DNA of 64,000 nt, taken from NCBI GenBank assembly GCA_963710355.1, contig CAVPZU010000003.1:496001-560000 (forward strand), in the 5' to 3' direction. The notes under the pieces were generated by a model. The model saw only the letters and a list, made by a program, of their open reading frames with translations, was not told where the DNA came from and searched no databases. A program made the position numbers and the translations under genes. The stretch is from Fen-1359 sp963710355 (GTDB lineage Bacteria > Planctomycetota > Phycisphaerae > Sedimentisphaerales > Anaerobacaceae). Positions 21,232-30,537 of this stretch are shown here, one piece after another (position 1 is the first letter of the stretch; each line of letters opens with the position of its first letter).

Positions 21232-22305
21232 TCAATTTGTTTTATTTGCATCTGTGGCCCCTACGAGCTTGCCGCCTTTCAAAATAAATTCCTTCTTATT
21301 GTTAGTATAGTCAATCAGCTTTTCGCCTTCCCGCAGGTAACTGCTTTCTGAAAAAACGCTGTCCGGAATCGGCACATTAACCTGCATATCACTCATAGTG
21401 CGAATCTCCTCGCGAATCAGCCCGCCATCAGGATAATACTGTGACACATTCCATTTACTTGGCAGGAATACTCCATCAACCTTAACAAATTCCATAGTTA
21501 CTTTGCTTACTACCGAACCATTATTATCGTTCCTGGCTTCACCATATACAAGATTAAAACCTGCTTCACCGCTCAGAACAAATATAAGGAACGGCTGATT
21601 CTTACCGGGGCTGGATATCTCAACACGGTAAGTTACATTATTCCCATCAATCTTCTCTCCGAGAACTACACCGAGAATATCAATACCTGGCATGCGATAT
21701 TTAAGACTTTGCGAGAGCAGCGATAACGTCTCCCATACGGGTCTTCTTCCTATTTTGAAGGCCTCCCTCGGGTCCTCATCAGTACGCATTGGCCTTTCTT
21801 TCCGAGCCCTTTTCTCCAAAGTAACATAATCTTTTGTCCTGCTATAAATATAAATGTCGGTTTGGTGTTCCGGGGTGACAATTATGGTGTCTTGCAAAGG
21901 CCCCGATAATGATTTTTAAGTAGCACCTTTTCTTGGGTCCTTACAAACGAGAGGTTCCGGACGATTCATATATCTGAAAAACCGGTTGTTCTCCATATCG
22001 ACCTTGAATTCGCTGGTGTCATCCGCTACCTCATAAATTTCATTTGGTTCATCAGCCAGTTTAACACCTGTGTATTGTTTGAGTTCATCTGCCGCAATAC
22101 TACCCCGGGATACCCGAACGAAGTGGTCAGTTATTTTGCCCTGCCAGCTCTTTATTTTCTCATAATTGGCCTTCGTAACGGCAGCCAGCATCGCCAACTC
22201 ATCAGGGACTTTGTTGGGCTCGATTTTTTGAAACCCTCCGGTATCGGCTGCATACAGCGAAACAGAACTCAAAACAAATATTAACAATGTTATCTTGGCA
22301 TCCAT
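21232..22305 (-). CDS. Exported protein of unknown function with an internal stop
   Basis: I do not recognise the family; the layout resembles outer-membrane lipoprotein-sorting (LolA-like) beta proteins, which is a guess. ATG 22305 follows AGGGAGAG, and a signal peptide ends near VSLYAAD. The first part (21916-22305) ends ...DPRKGAT at TAA 21916-21918. The same frame continues without interruption as KSLSGPLQDTIIVTPEHQTD to TGA at 21232. The joint protein would have about 357 residues. Either one base changed a Tyr codon to TAA, or these are two proteins; the second half has no convincing start (only TTG). Unlike the other broken genes, this is a substitution and not an indel. Confidence 0.6.
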
Positions 22306-22593
22306 TTTAACTCTCCCTTGAAATACTGTTGCAATATCTTTTCTTTTATGGGCTATATACAAAACACGATTTTCCTCTATCTCCTCCTAAGTCTGCAACA
22401 TCCACCTCTAAGGTCTGCAAGAATCGGACAATTACTGGATTATACATCTTTGCTCTGTAATAGTAAAGTCAGGTTCCTGTATCGAGACTTCTCGCTGTAA
22501 AGAAATAAGGATTGCCGACGCTGCTGCACCTAAAGCCCCGCCTGAATCTGAATAGGATTAAACCGCCTCAAAACACGGCAGCAGCTACAAATG

Positions 22594-22631
22594 AAAAGCT
22601 GCGGTCTGTAAAAAAGGCCGCAGCTTTTTTA
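22594..22631. terminator. Stem-loop terminator, usable on both strands
   Basis: AAGCTGCGG and CCGCAGCTT flank an A-rich loop, with TTTT after the stem on the plus strand and an A/T tract on the other. It lies just past the end of the minus-strand gene at 22660. Confidence 0.65.
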
Positions 22632-22659
22632 TCCCGCCAAATCGGATTTTGATTTTTAT

Positions 22660-23211
22660 TTATTGCCAATTACCGGGTAGATACACAGCATTCGCTGGTA
22701 TATTAAATTTTCCGCAAAGCGATTCCACAATCGCAATCGTCCTTCTTCTCTGGCAATCGGTAGCGCCCGCCGTTTGGCCGTCTGCAATAACGCAGATTCG
22801 AATAGTCTGGCTGCTGCCATACCAGGCCTGAGTCGGCACACAGGACCACTGCATCTGCCATTTTTCTGTCGCCAGCAGTTGGCCATCGCCGCCACCCAGC
22901 CCGTTGCAAATACAGAAGTGACAGTTTATATCTTCCGCTCCGGCAAGACCTTCGAGAGACGCCAGTTGTGCGATATTGCCGGCCTTTGTCCCGCTGTAAA
23001 AGACTTCAATGCTGTTCCAGCGGCTCGGCTGCTGCGGCGCTCGTGAGGCAACGGCATTTTCCACAGGGTCAAGTCTGTAATAACTGGAAAGCGAAAACGC
23101 CCCCGCAGACGACGGAGCGTTATTACCCAGCGCTATCAAGACGACAGCTCCGCTCGTCATTGAAACTATCAATGCCAACAAAACCTTTACTAACCGCGGC
23201 TGACTTGACAT
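22660..23211 (-). CDS. Membrane-anchored amidase/PGRP-like protein, 183 aa
   Basis: An N-terminal helix (VLLALIVSMTSGAVVLIAL) anchors the protein; the rest would be periplasmic. WNSIEVFYSGTKAG, INCHFCICNGLGGGDGQ, TEKWQMQW and IRICVIADG follow the order of N-acetylmuramoyl-L-alanine amidase (amidase_2/PGRP) domains. One possible zinc His is in NCHF. The second His region at the C-terminus is missing, as the chain ends at VYLPGNWQ. It may bind peptidoglycan without cutting it. Family call is by motif order only. Confidence 0.55.
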   Translation of the reverse strand: MSSQPRLVKVLLALIVSMTSGAVVLIALGNNAPSSAGAFSLSSYYRLDPVENAVASRAPQQPSRWNSIEVFYSGTKAGNIAQLASLEGLAGAEDINCHFCICNGLGGGDGQLLATEKWQMQWSCVPTQAWYGSSQTIRICVIADGQTAGATDCQRRRTIAIVESLCGKFNIPANAVYLPGNWQ

Positions 23212-23555
23212 TTTATAAATCCCGAAAAATATCCTCGATGTCTTTTTTTGCTATAGATTCATACATTTATCATCGGCGCTGCCTGACAAAAGACTGTAGC
23301 TTTTATCACAAGAATTTTTAAAATTTTTCTCTCTTCTTTACACTTCAATTTCCTGCGGCTACCGTCCCATAGTGTAGGCAGCAAAAACGTGCCAATGCGG
23401 TCGTTTGACAATCCGAAACATATACAGGAAAGGCTGCGACAAGTTATGCGAGACAAAAAATTTACGGAATTTTATTTACGGACTATTTCCCCGCCTTTTG
23501 TCTGTCACAAAGGTGCGTTCGGCTGAACCGGCTGTTGTCTGACAAGGTGTGTGAA

Positions 23556-23570
23556 TCCGCCGAAGGCGGA
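23556..23570. repeat. TCCGCCGAAGGCGGA palindrome
   Basis: Intergenic copy, in the 579-base gap between the amidase-like gene and the DUF4954 gene. The gap otherwise holds only the promoter at 23698 and a repeated TATCGAACYAA motif. Confidence 0.8.
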
Positions 23571-23697
23571 CCGGAGGCAGGTTCAAATCAGGCCTGCGGG
23601 TCTGCGCAGAATGACCTTGATATATCCAAAAACCTCTAAATGGTGAATTTATCGAACCAAATTTGAGAAAAACCGAACTTAAGTATAAGCTATTTTT

Positions 23698-23728
23698 TTG
23701 ACAACTCTCGGCCAATGCCTATTATATT
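23698..23728 (+). promoter_or_regulatory. Promoter of the DUF4954 gene
   Basis: TTGACA (23698-23703) with TATATT (23723-23728) at 19 bases, or TTATAT at 18. A similar 18-base motif flanks it: TATCGAACCAAATTTGAG (about 23650) and TATCGAACTAATTTTGAA (about 23752), perhaps a regulator site. Confidence 0.55.
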
Positions 23729-23790
23729 ATCGGAACTATATAGTGAGCCTATCGAACTAATTTTGAACCGCGAGTTTTAGGAGTTTTCTT

Positions 23791-25791
23791 ATGGCAGAGG
23801 ATTTACGCCCACTAACCGAAAAGGAAATTGCACAATTGACCAACCAGGGCTGCACCTGCTCCGACTGGTCACAAGTGAAGGTCGCCCGGCGGTTCGAGCC
23901 GTCAAAAATCAGGTCAACCCATTTTTCCGGTCAGGTCTGTTTGGGTATCTTTGAAAAAGAAATCACTTTTTTTGGCGGCCTGAAAAGACTGACGGGAATC
24001 TCAAATGCAACAATCCACAACTGCCGCATCGGCAGCAACGTCTATATCAACAACATCCGAAACTACATAGCAAACTACGTAATTGAAGACGATTGCGTAA
24101 TCGAAAACGTTGACCTGCTCGCCGTCGAGGGCGACTGCTCCTTCGGCAACGGGACAAAGGTTGCGCTTCTCGACGAGACCGGCGGCAGAGAAACCCCGAT
24201 GTATGACCGACTTTCGGCACAGACCGCTTATGTAATCGCCTTTTACCGCCACAGGCCGAAGGTCGTAGAAAAGCTCAAAAAAATGATTGCCAATTATACC
24301 GCATCCGTCCATTCATCGACCGGCTTTGTGGGAAAAGGCGCCAAAATCATCAATTCGCGAATCATCAAGGATGTAAAGGTTGGACCGGCGGCGGTCATCG
24401 AGGGCGCAATCCGGCTCGAAAACGGCTCGATAAACAGCAACGAAAAAGACCCTGTCTATATCGGCCACGGCGTCTTTGCGGAAAACTTTATCTGCTGCAG
24501 CGGCTCGAAAATTACCGACGGCGCTATTGTCTGCGAATGTTTTGTCGGACAGGGAACGGTTTTAGCCAAGCAGTACTCCGCAGAAAACTCGATGTTCTTT
24601 GCCAACTGTGCCGGCTTTCACGGCGAGGCCTGTGCGATTTTTGCAGGCCCATATACCGTCACGCACCACAAATCCACGCTGCTTATTGCAGGCCTGTTCT
24701 CATTCCTCAACGCCGGCAGCGGCTCTAACCAGAGCAACCATATGTATAAACTGGGGCCCGTTCATCAGGGCGTCGTAGAAAGGGGCTCGAAAACCACCAG
24801 CGATTCCTATATTCTCTGGCCTGCAAAAGTCGGAGCATTCACCGTCGTAATTGGAAGGCACTATCGAAATTCCGATACATCCGACCTGCCGTTCTCATAT
24901 CTGATTGAACACGAGGACGAAAGCATCCTCGTTCCCGGCGTCAACCTCCGAAGCGTAGGAACTGTCCGCGACGCCAAAAAATGGCCTCAGCGGGACAAGC
25001 GAAAAGACCCCGACAAGCTCGACTTTATCAACTTCAAACTCCTCAGCCCATACACCGTCCAGAAAATGCTCAACGGCCTGAATCTCCTCAAAAACCTCAA
25101 GACCACAAGTGGCGAAACCGCGGATCATTTCACATACCACAACGTAAAAATCAAAAACTCGTCGCTTAGCGACGGCATCGAATTCTACCAGATAGGCATC
25201 TACAAATTTCTCGGCAATTGCCTTATAAAAAGGCTCGAAGGCAAACAATTCAAAAGTCTCAACGACCTCAGGGCTGCCCTCAAACCCGAAACCAGCACCG
25301 GCAGCGGCAAATGGGTCGATATGGCGGGGCTTTTTGCGCCGGCTGAAAGCATTGAAGAGATTCTCGACCGTTTAGGGAACGGCTCAATCGACAGCCTCGA
25401 AAAATTGGCAGACGCCTTCAGGCAAATCCACGAACAATACCCGATTTACGAATGGGCATGGGCGGCGTCAATCCTGCAGTCCGCCTGCGTCGGAACGGGG
25501 AAAAATATCGATGCCATAACGGCTGCCGACGTAATAGAAATGGTCAATAAATGGAAGGATGCCGTTATCAAACTCGACAACAAGCTCTACGCCGATGCCA
25601 AAAAAGAGTTTTCGCCGACCGCCCAGATTGGTTTCGGCCTCGATGGCAGCGAAGAAATCAGAAGTCTCGACTTTGCAGCCGTCAGAGGAACTTTTGAGGA
25701 AAACAGTTTTGTAAAAGATATTGAAAAACACATTGCCGCCAAAACAGCCCTCGCCAATGAACTCATCAGCCGATTGGAAAAAATCCGCTGA
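23791..25791 (+). CDS. DUF4954 family protein, 666 aa
   Basis: DUF4954 proteins occur in planctomycetes and Bacteroidetes; the role is unknown. The first 450 residues have the hexad-like repeats of a left-handed beta helix (NATIHNCRIGSNVYINNIR, then GFVGKGAKIINSRIIKDV, VKVGPAAVIEGAIRLENGSI), as in nucleotidyl- and acyltransferases of the LbetaH class. An N-terminal LTEKEIAQLTNQGC and a helical C-terminus complete it. No catalytic residue can be named. The start ATG 23791 has TTTTAGGAG nearby. It is followed after 121 bases by nagB, so a link to amino-sugar metabolism is possible but unproven. Confidence 0.85.
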   Translation: MAEDLRPLTEKEIAQLTNQGCTCSDWSQVKVARRFEPSKIRSTHFSGQVCLGIFEKEITFFGGLKRLTGISNATIHNCRIGSNVYINNIRNYIANYVIEDDCVIENVDLLAVEGDCSFGNGTKVALLDETGGRETPMYDRLSAQTAYVIAFYRHRPKVVEKLKKMIANYTASVHSSTGFVGKGAKIINSRIIKDVKVGPAAVIEGAIRLENGSINSNEKDPVYIGHGVFAENFICCSGSKITDGAIVCECFVGQGTVLAKQYSAENSMFFANCAGFHGEACAIFAGPYTVTHHKSTLLIAGLFSFLNAGSGSNQSNHMYKLGPVHQGVVERGSKTTSDSYILWPAKVGAFTVVIGRHYRNSDTSDLPFSYLIEHEDESILVPGVNLRSVGTVRDAKKWPQRDKRKDPDKLDFINFKLLSPYTVQKMLNGLNLLKNLKTTSGETADHFTYHNVKIKNSSLSDGIEFYQIGIYKFLGNCLIKRLEGKQFKSLNDLRAALKPETSTGSGKWVDMAGLFAPAESIEEILDRLGNGSIDSLEKLADAFRQIHEQYPIYEWAWAASILQSACVGTGKNIDAITAADVIEMVNKWKDAVIKLDNKLYADAKKEFSPTAQIGFGLDGSEEIRSLDFAAVRGTFEENSFVKDIEKHIAAKTALANELISRLEKIR

Positions 25792-25912
25792 AAATAGAAT
25801 CAGGAAAAAATTTTTGAGCACGAATTAACACAATTTTTTAAGAGTAAAAACAATTTAAAACTGTATTTTTGATTTTTAACTTTCGATTTTTGAATTTTCT
25901 TTTGGAAGTTTT

Positions 25913-26725
25913 ATGAGAGTAATAATTCAGCCAACCTATAAACTGGTCTCAAAATGGGCGGCAGGGTATGTCGCAAAAAAGATTAAGGATTTTGCCCCGA
26001 CAACAAGCAAGCCTTTCATTCTCGGGCTACCGACAGGCTCATCCCCGCTGGGGATGTACAAAGAACTAATTAAACTCAACAAGGCAGGGGTGGTCTCTTT
26101 CAAAAACGTCATCACCTTCAATATGGACGAGTATGTAAATCTGGCTGAAGACCATCCTGAAAGTTATCACTCCTTTATGTGGAACAATTTTTTCAGCCAC
26201 ATCGACATCCAGAAAGCAAACGTCAATATCCTCGACGGTAATGCGGCCAACCCGCAGAGGGAGTGCGAAAGATATGAGGAAAAAATCCGCAAGACGGGCG
26301 GCATCCACCTGTTTCTCGGCGGCATCGGCCCCGACGGCCATATTGCCCTCAATGAGCCGGGCTCATCACTATCGTCGAGAACGCGAATGGTCAAACTGAC
26401 TTATGATACCATATTGGCCAACTCCCGCTTTTTCGATAATGACATAAAGAAGGTTCCGAAGACCGCCCTGACCGTCGGCATACAGACCGTTATGGACGCC
26501 GATGAGGTTATGATTATCGTCAACGGCTACAAAAAAGCTCGCGCTCTTCGATATGCCATCGAAGGAAGCGTAAATCATTTCTGGACGGTCTCCGCACTGC
26601 AGATGCACCCGAACGGCATTATTGTCTGCGACGATGAGGCAACGGCAGAGCTTATGGTTGGCACGGTAAAGTATTTTAAGGATATCGAATCAGCCGACCT
26701 TGACCCGGCTAAATTGCTTAAATAA
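25913..26725 (+). CDS. nagB: Glucosamine-6-phosphate deaminase NagB
   Basis: NagB turns glucosamine-6-phosphate into fructose-6-phosphate and ammonia, feeding amino sugars from cell wall or chitin into glycolysis. The 270-residue length is normal. Key motifs: LGLPTGSSPLGMYKELI (phosphate loop), TFNMDEYVNL with the catalytic Asp, and GGIGPDGHIALNEPGSS with the active-site His and Glu. The last region, SALQMHPNGIIVCDDEAT, also fits. It begins 122 bases after the DUF4954 gene. A GC stem (26820-26845, GACCGCAG/CTGCGGTC) lies downstream. Confidence 0.95.
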   Translation: MRVIIQPTYKLVSKWAAGYVAKKIKDFAPTTSKPFILGLPTGSSPLGMYKELIKLNKAGVVSFKNVITFNMDEYVNLAEDHPESYHSFMWNNFFSHIDIQKANVNILDGNAANPQRECERYEEKIRKTGGIHLFLGGIGPDGHIALNEPGSSLSSRTRMVKLTYDTILANSRFFDNDIKKVPKTALTVGIQTVMDADEVMIIVNGYKKARALRYAIEGSVNHFWTVSALQMHPNGIIVCDDEATAELMVGTVKYFKDIESADLDPAKLLK

Positions 26726-26987
26726 CAACAACACGTTCGTTCTGGGCTGCGCTGCTCGCCTCGCTTGGCCCGCCGGCTGGTCGCAGCGGGGGCTCCGTCC
26801 CAGCGAGTAAAAAGCACAAGACCGCAGAGAGTTAACCCTGCGGTCTGTCATTCTGTCTGCAAAATCCAAGAAGCTGCTTTCAGTCTCTCAACATCCCCCG
26901 CGCCGAGGCCTGAAGCTTTATAATATTACTTAAACAGTCCCTGTTTTTTCGCCGGTAAAAATCTGTTCTGGTTTCAGCAATCAATCA

Positions 26988-27605
26988 TCAGGCTTTTTTC
27001 CTGCGCAGCAGAACGCTCACACCACCCAAGCCGAGCAACATAATTGTAGCAGGTTCCGGAACCGGCTTACAGCAGGCGAACATACGGTCAACATAAAGGT
27101 CGTGGCCTCCTATGGTAAAACTTTCGACATCACCGCCGGTAACAAACAGGATCACGCCTTTTGAGCCACTGCTAACTGTCGTCACCATTGCTCCGCCAAT
27201 TGTTGTGCCTGAAAAGGCAGCAAGGTTGGTCCCTGTGCGTACGTCATCGTTGATACCGAGATTGACGCCGCCACCCAAATCATTGAATAATATCCACATT
27301 CCTCGTTCATCGCCCTGCATGTTGAGAATAAACTTGAGGCCAGCATCCTTAAGTGAAAGTTCTTGACCGGTACTGCCTGCCATTCCCAAGTTGTCCACAA
27401 AAGCTGTACCACTCAGCGGCGGTCCGCTAAGAGGCTGAAACGATACGACCTGCACATCTACGCTGGAGGTAAAGAAACTATCTCCAACGTTGTATGTATG
27501 ATTGAGGGGCAAATCCTCAAATTCCAGCAGCACCGCATCAGCATTTTGCGATGCGATTGCCGCCAGCACCAGCACAAACAAACCTAAAAATTTTCTTTTC
27601 ATCAT
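26988..27605 (-). CDS. PEP-CTERM sorting-signal protein
   Basis: An exported protein of unknown function. ATG 27605 (MMKRK) is preferred over the upstream frame because AAGGGTGG lies just before it. Signal peptide: FLGLFVLVLAAIASQNADA. The body is beta-rich with no known domain (LEFEDLPLNHTYNVGDSFF). The end is a textbook PEP-CTERM signal: VPEPATIMLLGLGGVSVLL then RRKKA, which targets proteins for exosortase processing in Gram-negative cells. No exosortase is in the window. Single gene, convergent with nagB. Confidence 0.9.
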   Translation of the reverse strand: MMKRKFLGLFVLVLAAIASQNADAVLLEFEDLPLNHTYNVGDSFFTSSVDVQVVSFQPLSGPPLSGTAFVDNLGMAGSTGQELSLKDAGLKFILNMQGDERGMWILFNDLGGGVNLGINDDVRTGTNLAAFSGTTIGGAMVTTVSSGSKGVILFVTGGDVESFTIGGHDLYVDRMFACCKPVPEPATIMLLGLGGVSVLLRRKKA

Positions 27606-28241
27606 ACCACCCTTTTCATCCAACAATACTTCCCGTTATGTTAACTCCTCAATCTATAATTCATCACGGCCACACCGTGTCACATCTCGCGCCAGACCTG
27701 CCGTCCCAAATCCAACAGGCATTGAACCCTGGGAAGAAGAAAAAACTGTTAATCCTTAAATCTTTCTCGTATTGACCTGTGAAAGAGCCGAATAATCGCA
27801 AAAAACTCACAGCTTCGGCTACCTGCGCATAGATTTTGCGCAGCATAACCTTAGAGTTTTCCCACGAGAGTTTCTCACGACTCCAGATTTGATTTATTCA
27901 AACTTTTTGCCTGTAAATACAGCCCAAGAGGCTGTACTAACAAACAAAAAAGCAGTGCGACAGCGATACCCCGCTGTCTTTACAGATGAGTTTTCTCACA
28001 ATCCCCAAACTGATTAACATCATTTAATCAGATTGATTTTGAAAGGTCAAGCTTTTTTTTGGAAATTTTTCAAGTTTTTTTTAAGGCCGCTGTTTTTCGG
28101 CCTCTACGTATTAAAAAAGGGCTTTTTCCGGGACGAAAAATCTTTCAGAACAATTTCTTTTTTGGGAAACTTTCCGGTGATTGTGATTATCGTTTCTCAA
28201 TCTTCAACAATGTTTCTGCCTTCTATAACCGGACAGAAATC
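27606..28241. other. Gene-free region with small hairpins
   Basis: No convincing ORF on either strand. Visible structures are TACAGCC-5-GGCTGTA near 27923, GACAGCG-6-CGCTGTC near 27970, and a perfect 8-bp repeat CTGATTAA-6-TTAATCAG at 28010-28031. It lies between the 5' end of the PEP-CTERM gene and the 3' end of the aminotransferase gene, both minus strand. It may hold the PEP-CTERM promoter. Confidence 0.5.
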
Positions 28242-29474
28242 TCAATCTTGTTTTTTATTTGCAGCCTTTGCCTTTCTTATAGGCTTTTGCTGCTGGTATC
28301 GGCTGATATTGCGGACGGCCTGCCGAAGCCGCTGCTCGTTTTCGACCAGCGCTATGCGCATATATCCTTCGCCGTTTTCGCCAAATGCCCTTCCCGGCGA
28401 TACCGCAACCTCCGCATGTTTTATCAGGTCCATCGCATAATCAATCGTTCCTTTGCCCCGCAAATGTTCCTGCGGGACCCTCGCCCAGACAAACATCGTT
28501 GCCCGAGGTTTTTCCACCTCCCAGCCGATACGCTGCAGGCCATGACATAAACAATCTCTGCGGGATTGATACTTCAGATTTTGAGCGGCGATATCCTTGT
28601 CGCAGTGCCTCATCGCAATAATGCCCGCAATCTGAATGGCCTGGAAAATGCCGTAATCATAGTAGCCCTTAATTGTCGCAAGGTAATCTATCATATCCCT
28701 GTTGCCCGCCACAAAACCGATGCGGAAACCAGCCATATTATAGGGCTTACTCAGTGTAATAAATTCAACGCCGACATCCTTTGCGCCCTTAGCCGACAGG
28801 AAACTCGGCGCCTTGTATCCATCAAAGCAGGTCTCGCCGTAAGCAAAATCATGTATAACCGCCACGCCCTGCTTTTTGGCCATATCGACCACAATCTCAA
28901 AAAAACCGTTCTCAACGGTCATTGTCGTCGGGTTGTTGGGGTAATTGAGCATCAGCAGTTTCGGCTTCGGATACAAATGCTCGATAACGCCAGCAACGTT
29001 GTCGAGGAATTTCTGGTCGTTGCCCAACGGCACGGATATAACGTTCGCCCCTGCCAGAGCGACGCCGTAATTATGTATCTGAAACGCCGGGTCAGGCACA
29101 ACCGCAGTATCGCCCGGCCCGAGCATAGCAAGACACATATGGCTGAAACCCTCTTTCGAGCCGATGCACGCGAGAATCTCTGTTTCGGGGTCTAACTGGA
29201 CGTTCCAGAGCCGCTGGTACTTCTTGGCAACCTCTGCACGGAGGTTTTTTATGCCTTTTGATGCACTGTATCGATGATTACGGGGGTCTCGGGCGGCATC
29301 GCAGAGCTTGTCAATCACAACCTGCGGCGCCGGGTCAACAGGATTACCCATACCCAAATCGATAATATCAGCCCCCTGCTGGCGCATCTGCAATTTCAAC
29401 GCATTTATTCGGCTGAACAGATACGGCGGCAGCCGCTTTATCCTTTCAGCCGGCTCAATCTTAAATTCTTTCAT
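28242..29474 (-). CDS. Class I/II PLP-dependent aminotransferase (AlaC/DapL-like)
   Basis: A fold-type I aminotransferase of 410 residues. IIDLGMGNPVDPAP, YSASKGIKNLRAEVA, NYPNNPTT (PLP-binding Asn), HDFAYGE (Asp to the pyridine N) and TLSKPYNMAGFRIGF with the Schiff-base Lys are all present. Similarity in wording is closest to glutamate-pyruvate type (AlaC) and LL-diaminopimelate aminotransferases. Substrate cannot be fixed from sequence alone; a DapL role would suit the meso-DAP wall implied by MurE. A lysine-rich tail (KPIRKAKAANKKQD) is a lineage feature. Stand-alone gene, 200 bases after the fumarase gene. Confidence 0.85.
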   Translation of the reverse strand: MKEFKIEPAERIKRLPPYLFSRINALKLQMRQQGADIIDLGMGNPVDPAPQVVIDKLCDAARDPRNHRYSASKGIKNLRAEVAKKYQRLWNVQLDPETEILACIGSKEGFSHMCLAMLGPGDTAVVPDPAFQIHNYGVALAGANVISVPLGNDQKFLDNVAGVIEHLYPKPKLLMLNYPNNPTTMTVENGFFEIVVDMAKKQGVAVIHDFAYGETCFDGYKAPSFLSAKGAKDVGVEFITLSKPYNMAGFRIGFVAGNRDMIDYLATIKGYYDYGIFQAIQIAGIIAMRHCDKDIAAQNLKYQSRRDCLCHGLQRIGWEVEKPRATMFVWARVPQEHLRGKGTIDYAMDLIKHAEVAVSPGRAFGENGEGYMRIALVENEQRLRQAVRNISRYQQQKPIRKAKAANKKQD

Positions 29475-29493
29475 TTACATTGCCCCAAAATGA

Positions 29494-29629
29494 CTATGCC
29501 ATACGATAGGTAAAACAACACATCATACTAAAATCGGAAAGTCTATACCAAATTGATGAATTTTCAAATCATTTTAAATAAAGAGGCGAGCCGGCCCCCC
29601 ACTCATGCTTTACCTATGGTATAGCATAG
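29494..29629. repeat. MITE-like 136-bp element with 21-bp inverted ends
   Basis: CTATGCCATACGATAGGTAAA (29494-29514, 21 nt) and the reverse complement of 29609-29629 agree at 19 of 21 positions. The inside has no gene. It fills the gap between the fumarase and aminotransferase genes. Confidence 0.45.
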
Positions 29630-29677
29630 CCATCGCAGGAATGACATCATAACGTTTCCAATAGGACATTAGAGTTT

Positions 29678-30535
29678 TTAAATAACGGCGGATTTGTGGC
29701 GATGACTGTGGCATTCGATATTGACGGCAACAGGAAGCGAGGCAATATGGCAGGGGGCGGTCTCAATCAGGCAGGCAAGGGCGGTTGTATCGCCGCCCAG
29801 CCCCTGCGGGCCAAGGCCGAGCGAATTTATTGCTGAAAGCAGCTCTGCCTCCATCCGGGCGTAAAAGGGGTCCTTATTTTTTTCATTCAGATTGCGAACG
29901 AGGGCCTTTTTTGCCAAAAGACAGCTTGTCTCGAAATTGCCGCCAATCCCGATGCCCACAATAAAAGGCGGGCAGGCATCTGCGCCGGCATTTTTTACAA
30001 CATCGACAATCCAGTTTATAACCTGCTGTTTTTCGGCTGTGGGTTTGAACATCGAAAACCGGCTTTTATTTTCGCACCCGCCGCCCTTCGCCATAACGGT
30101 TATCTTCAATTTGTCGCCGGCGGCAATCGAACAGTGAATAACGGCAGGCGTATTCGTGCCGGTATTTTCCCTTGTCTGCAATGGTTCGGCTACAACGCTG
30201 CTTCGTAAAAAGCCGTCCTTGTATCCGGCGGCAACGCCTTCGTTAATCGCATCATACAATGTCTTGCCCTTTGGCGATTTTATCGCTGCATCGCTGCCGA
30301 CCTCCACAAAAACAACCGCAAGCCCCGTATCCTGGCACAGCGGTATCTGTTCATCAGCGGCGATGCGGGCGTTTTCAACAAGCTGATTTAAAATCTTTGC
30401 CGCTCGCGGATTGGTTTCCCTCTTTGCCGCTTCCGCAAGGGCATCGAGGACATCCGCCGGCAGCTCATAACAGGCTTGTTTGCACAGCGAACCAACAGTC
30501 TCGATAATCTGCTGGAAATCAATGATTCGAGCCAC
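29678..30535 (-). CDS. Class I fumarate hydratase, alpha (N-terminal) subunit
   Basis: Two-subunit class I fumarases (and tartrate dehydratases) hydrate fumarate to malate using an oxygen-sensitive [4Fe-4S] cluster. The 285-residue alpha subunit has cluster Cys candidates in IPLCQDTG, KGGGCENKS and ETAPCHIASLPV, plus TRENTGTNTPAV and GIGIGGNFETSC. Length fits the family. The beta subunit is usually next door, but here it is not: downstream is a repeat element and an aminotransferase, upstream (2-base gap) a beta-propeller protein. The beta gene must lie elsewhere. Fumarase is favoured over tartrate dehydratase only on general grounds. Confidence 0.88.
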   Translation of the reverse strand: MARIIDFQQIIETVGSLCKQACYELPADVLDALAEAAKRETNPRAAKILNQLVENARIAADEQIPLCQDTGLAVVFVEVGSDAAIKSPKGKTLYDAINEGVAAGYKDGFLRSSVVAEPLQTRENTGTNTPAVIHCSIAAGDKLKITVMAKGGGCENKSRFSMFKPTAEKQQVINWIVDVVKNAGADACPPFIVGIGIGGNFETSCLLAKKALVRNLNEKNKDPFYARMEAELLSAINSLGLGPQGLGGDTTALACLIETAPCHIASLPVAVNIECHSHRHKSAVI

Positions 30536-30537
30536 GG

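Noticed and set aside
23500..23620. tRNA-like GGTTCAAATCA near 23579
   Set aside because: No acceptor, D or anticodon stems can be formed around it.
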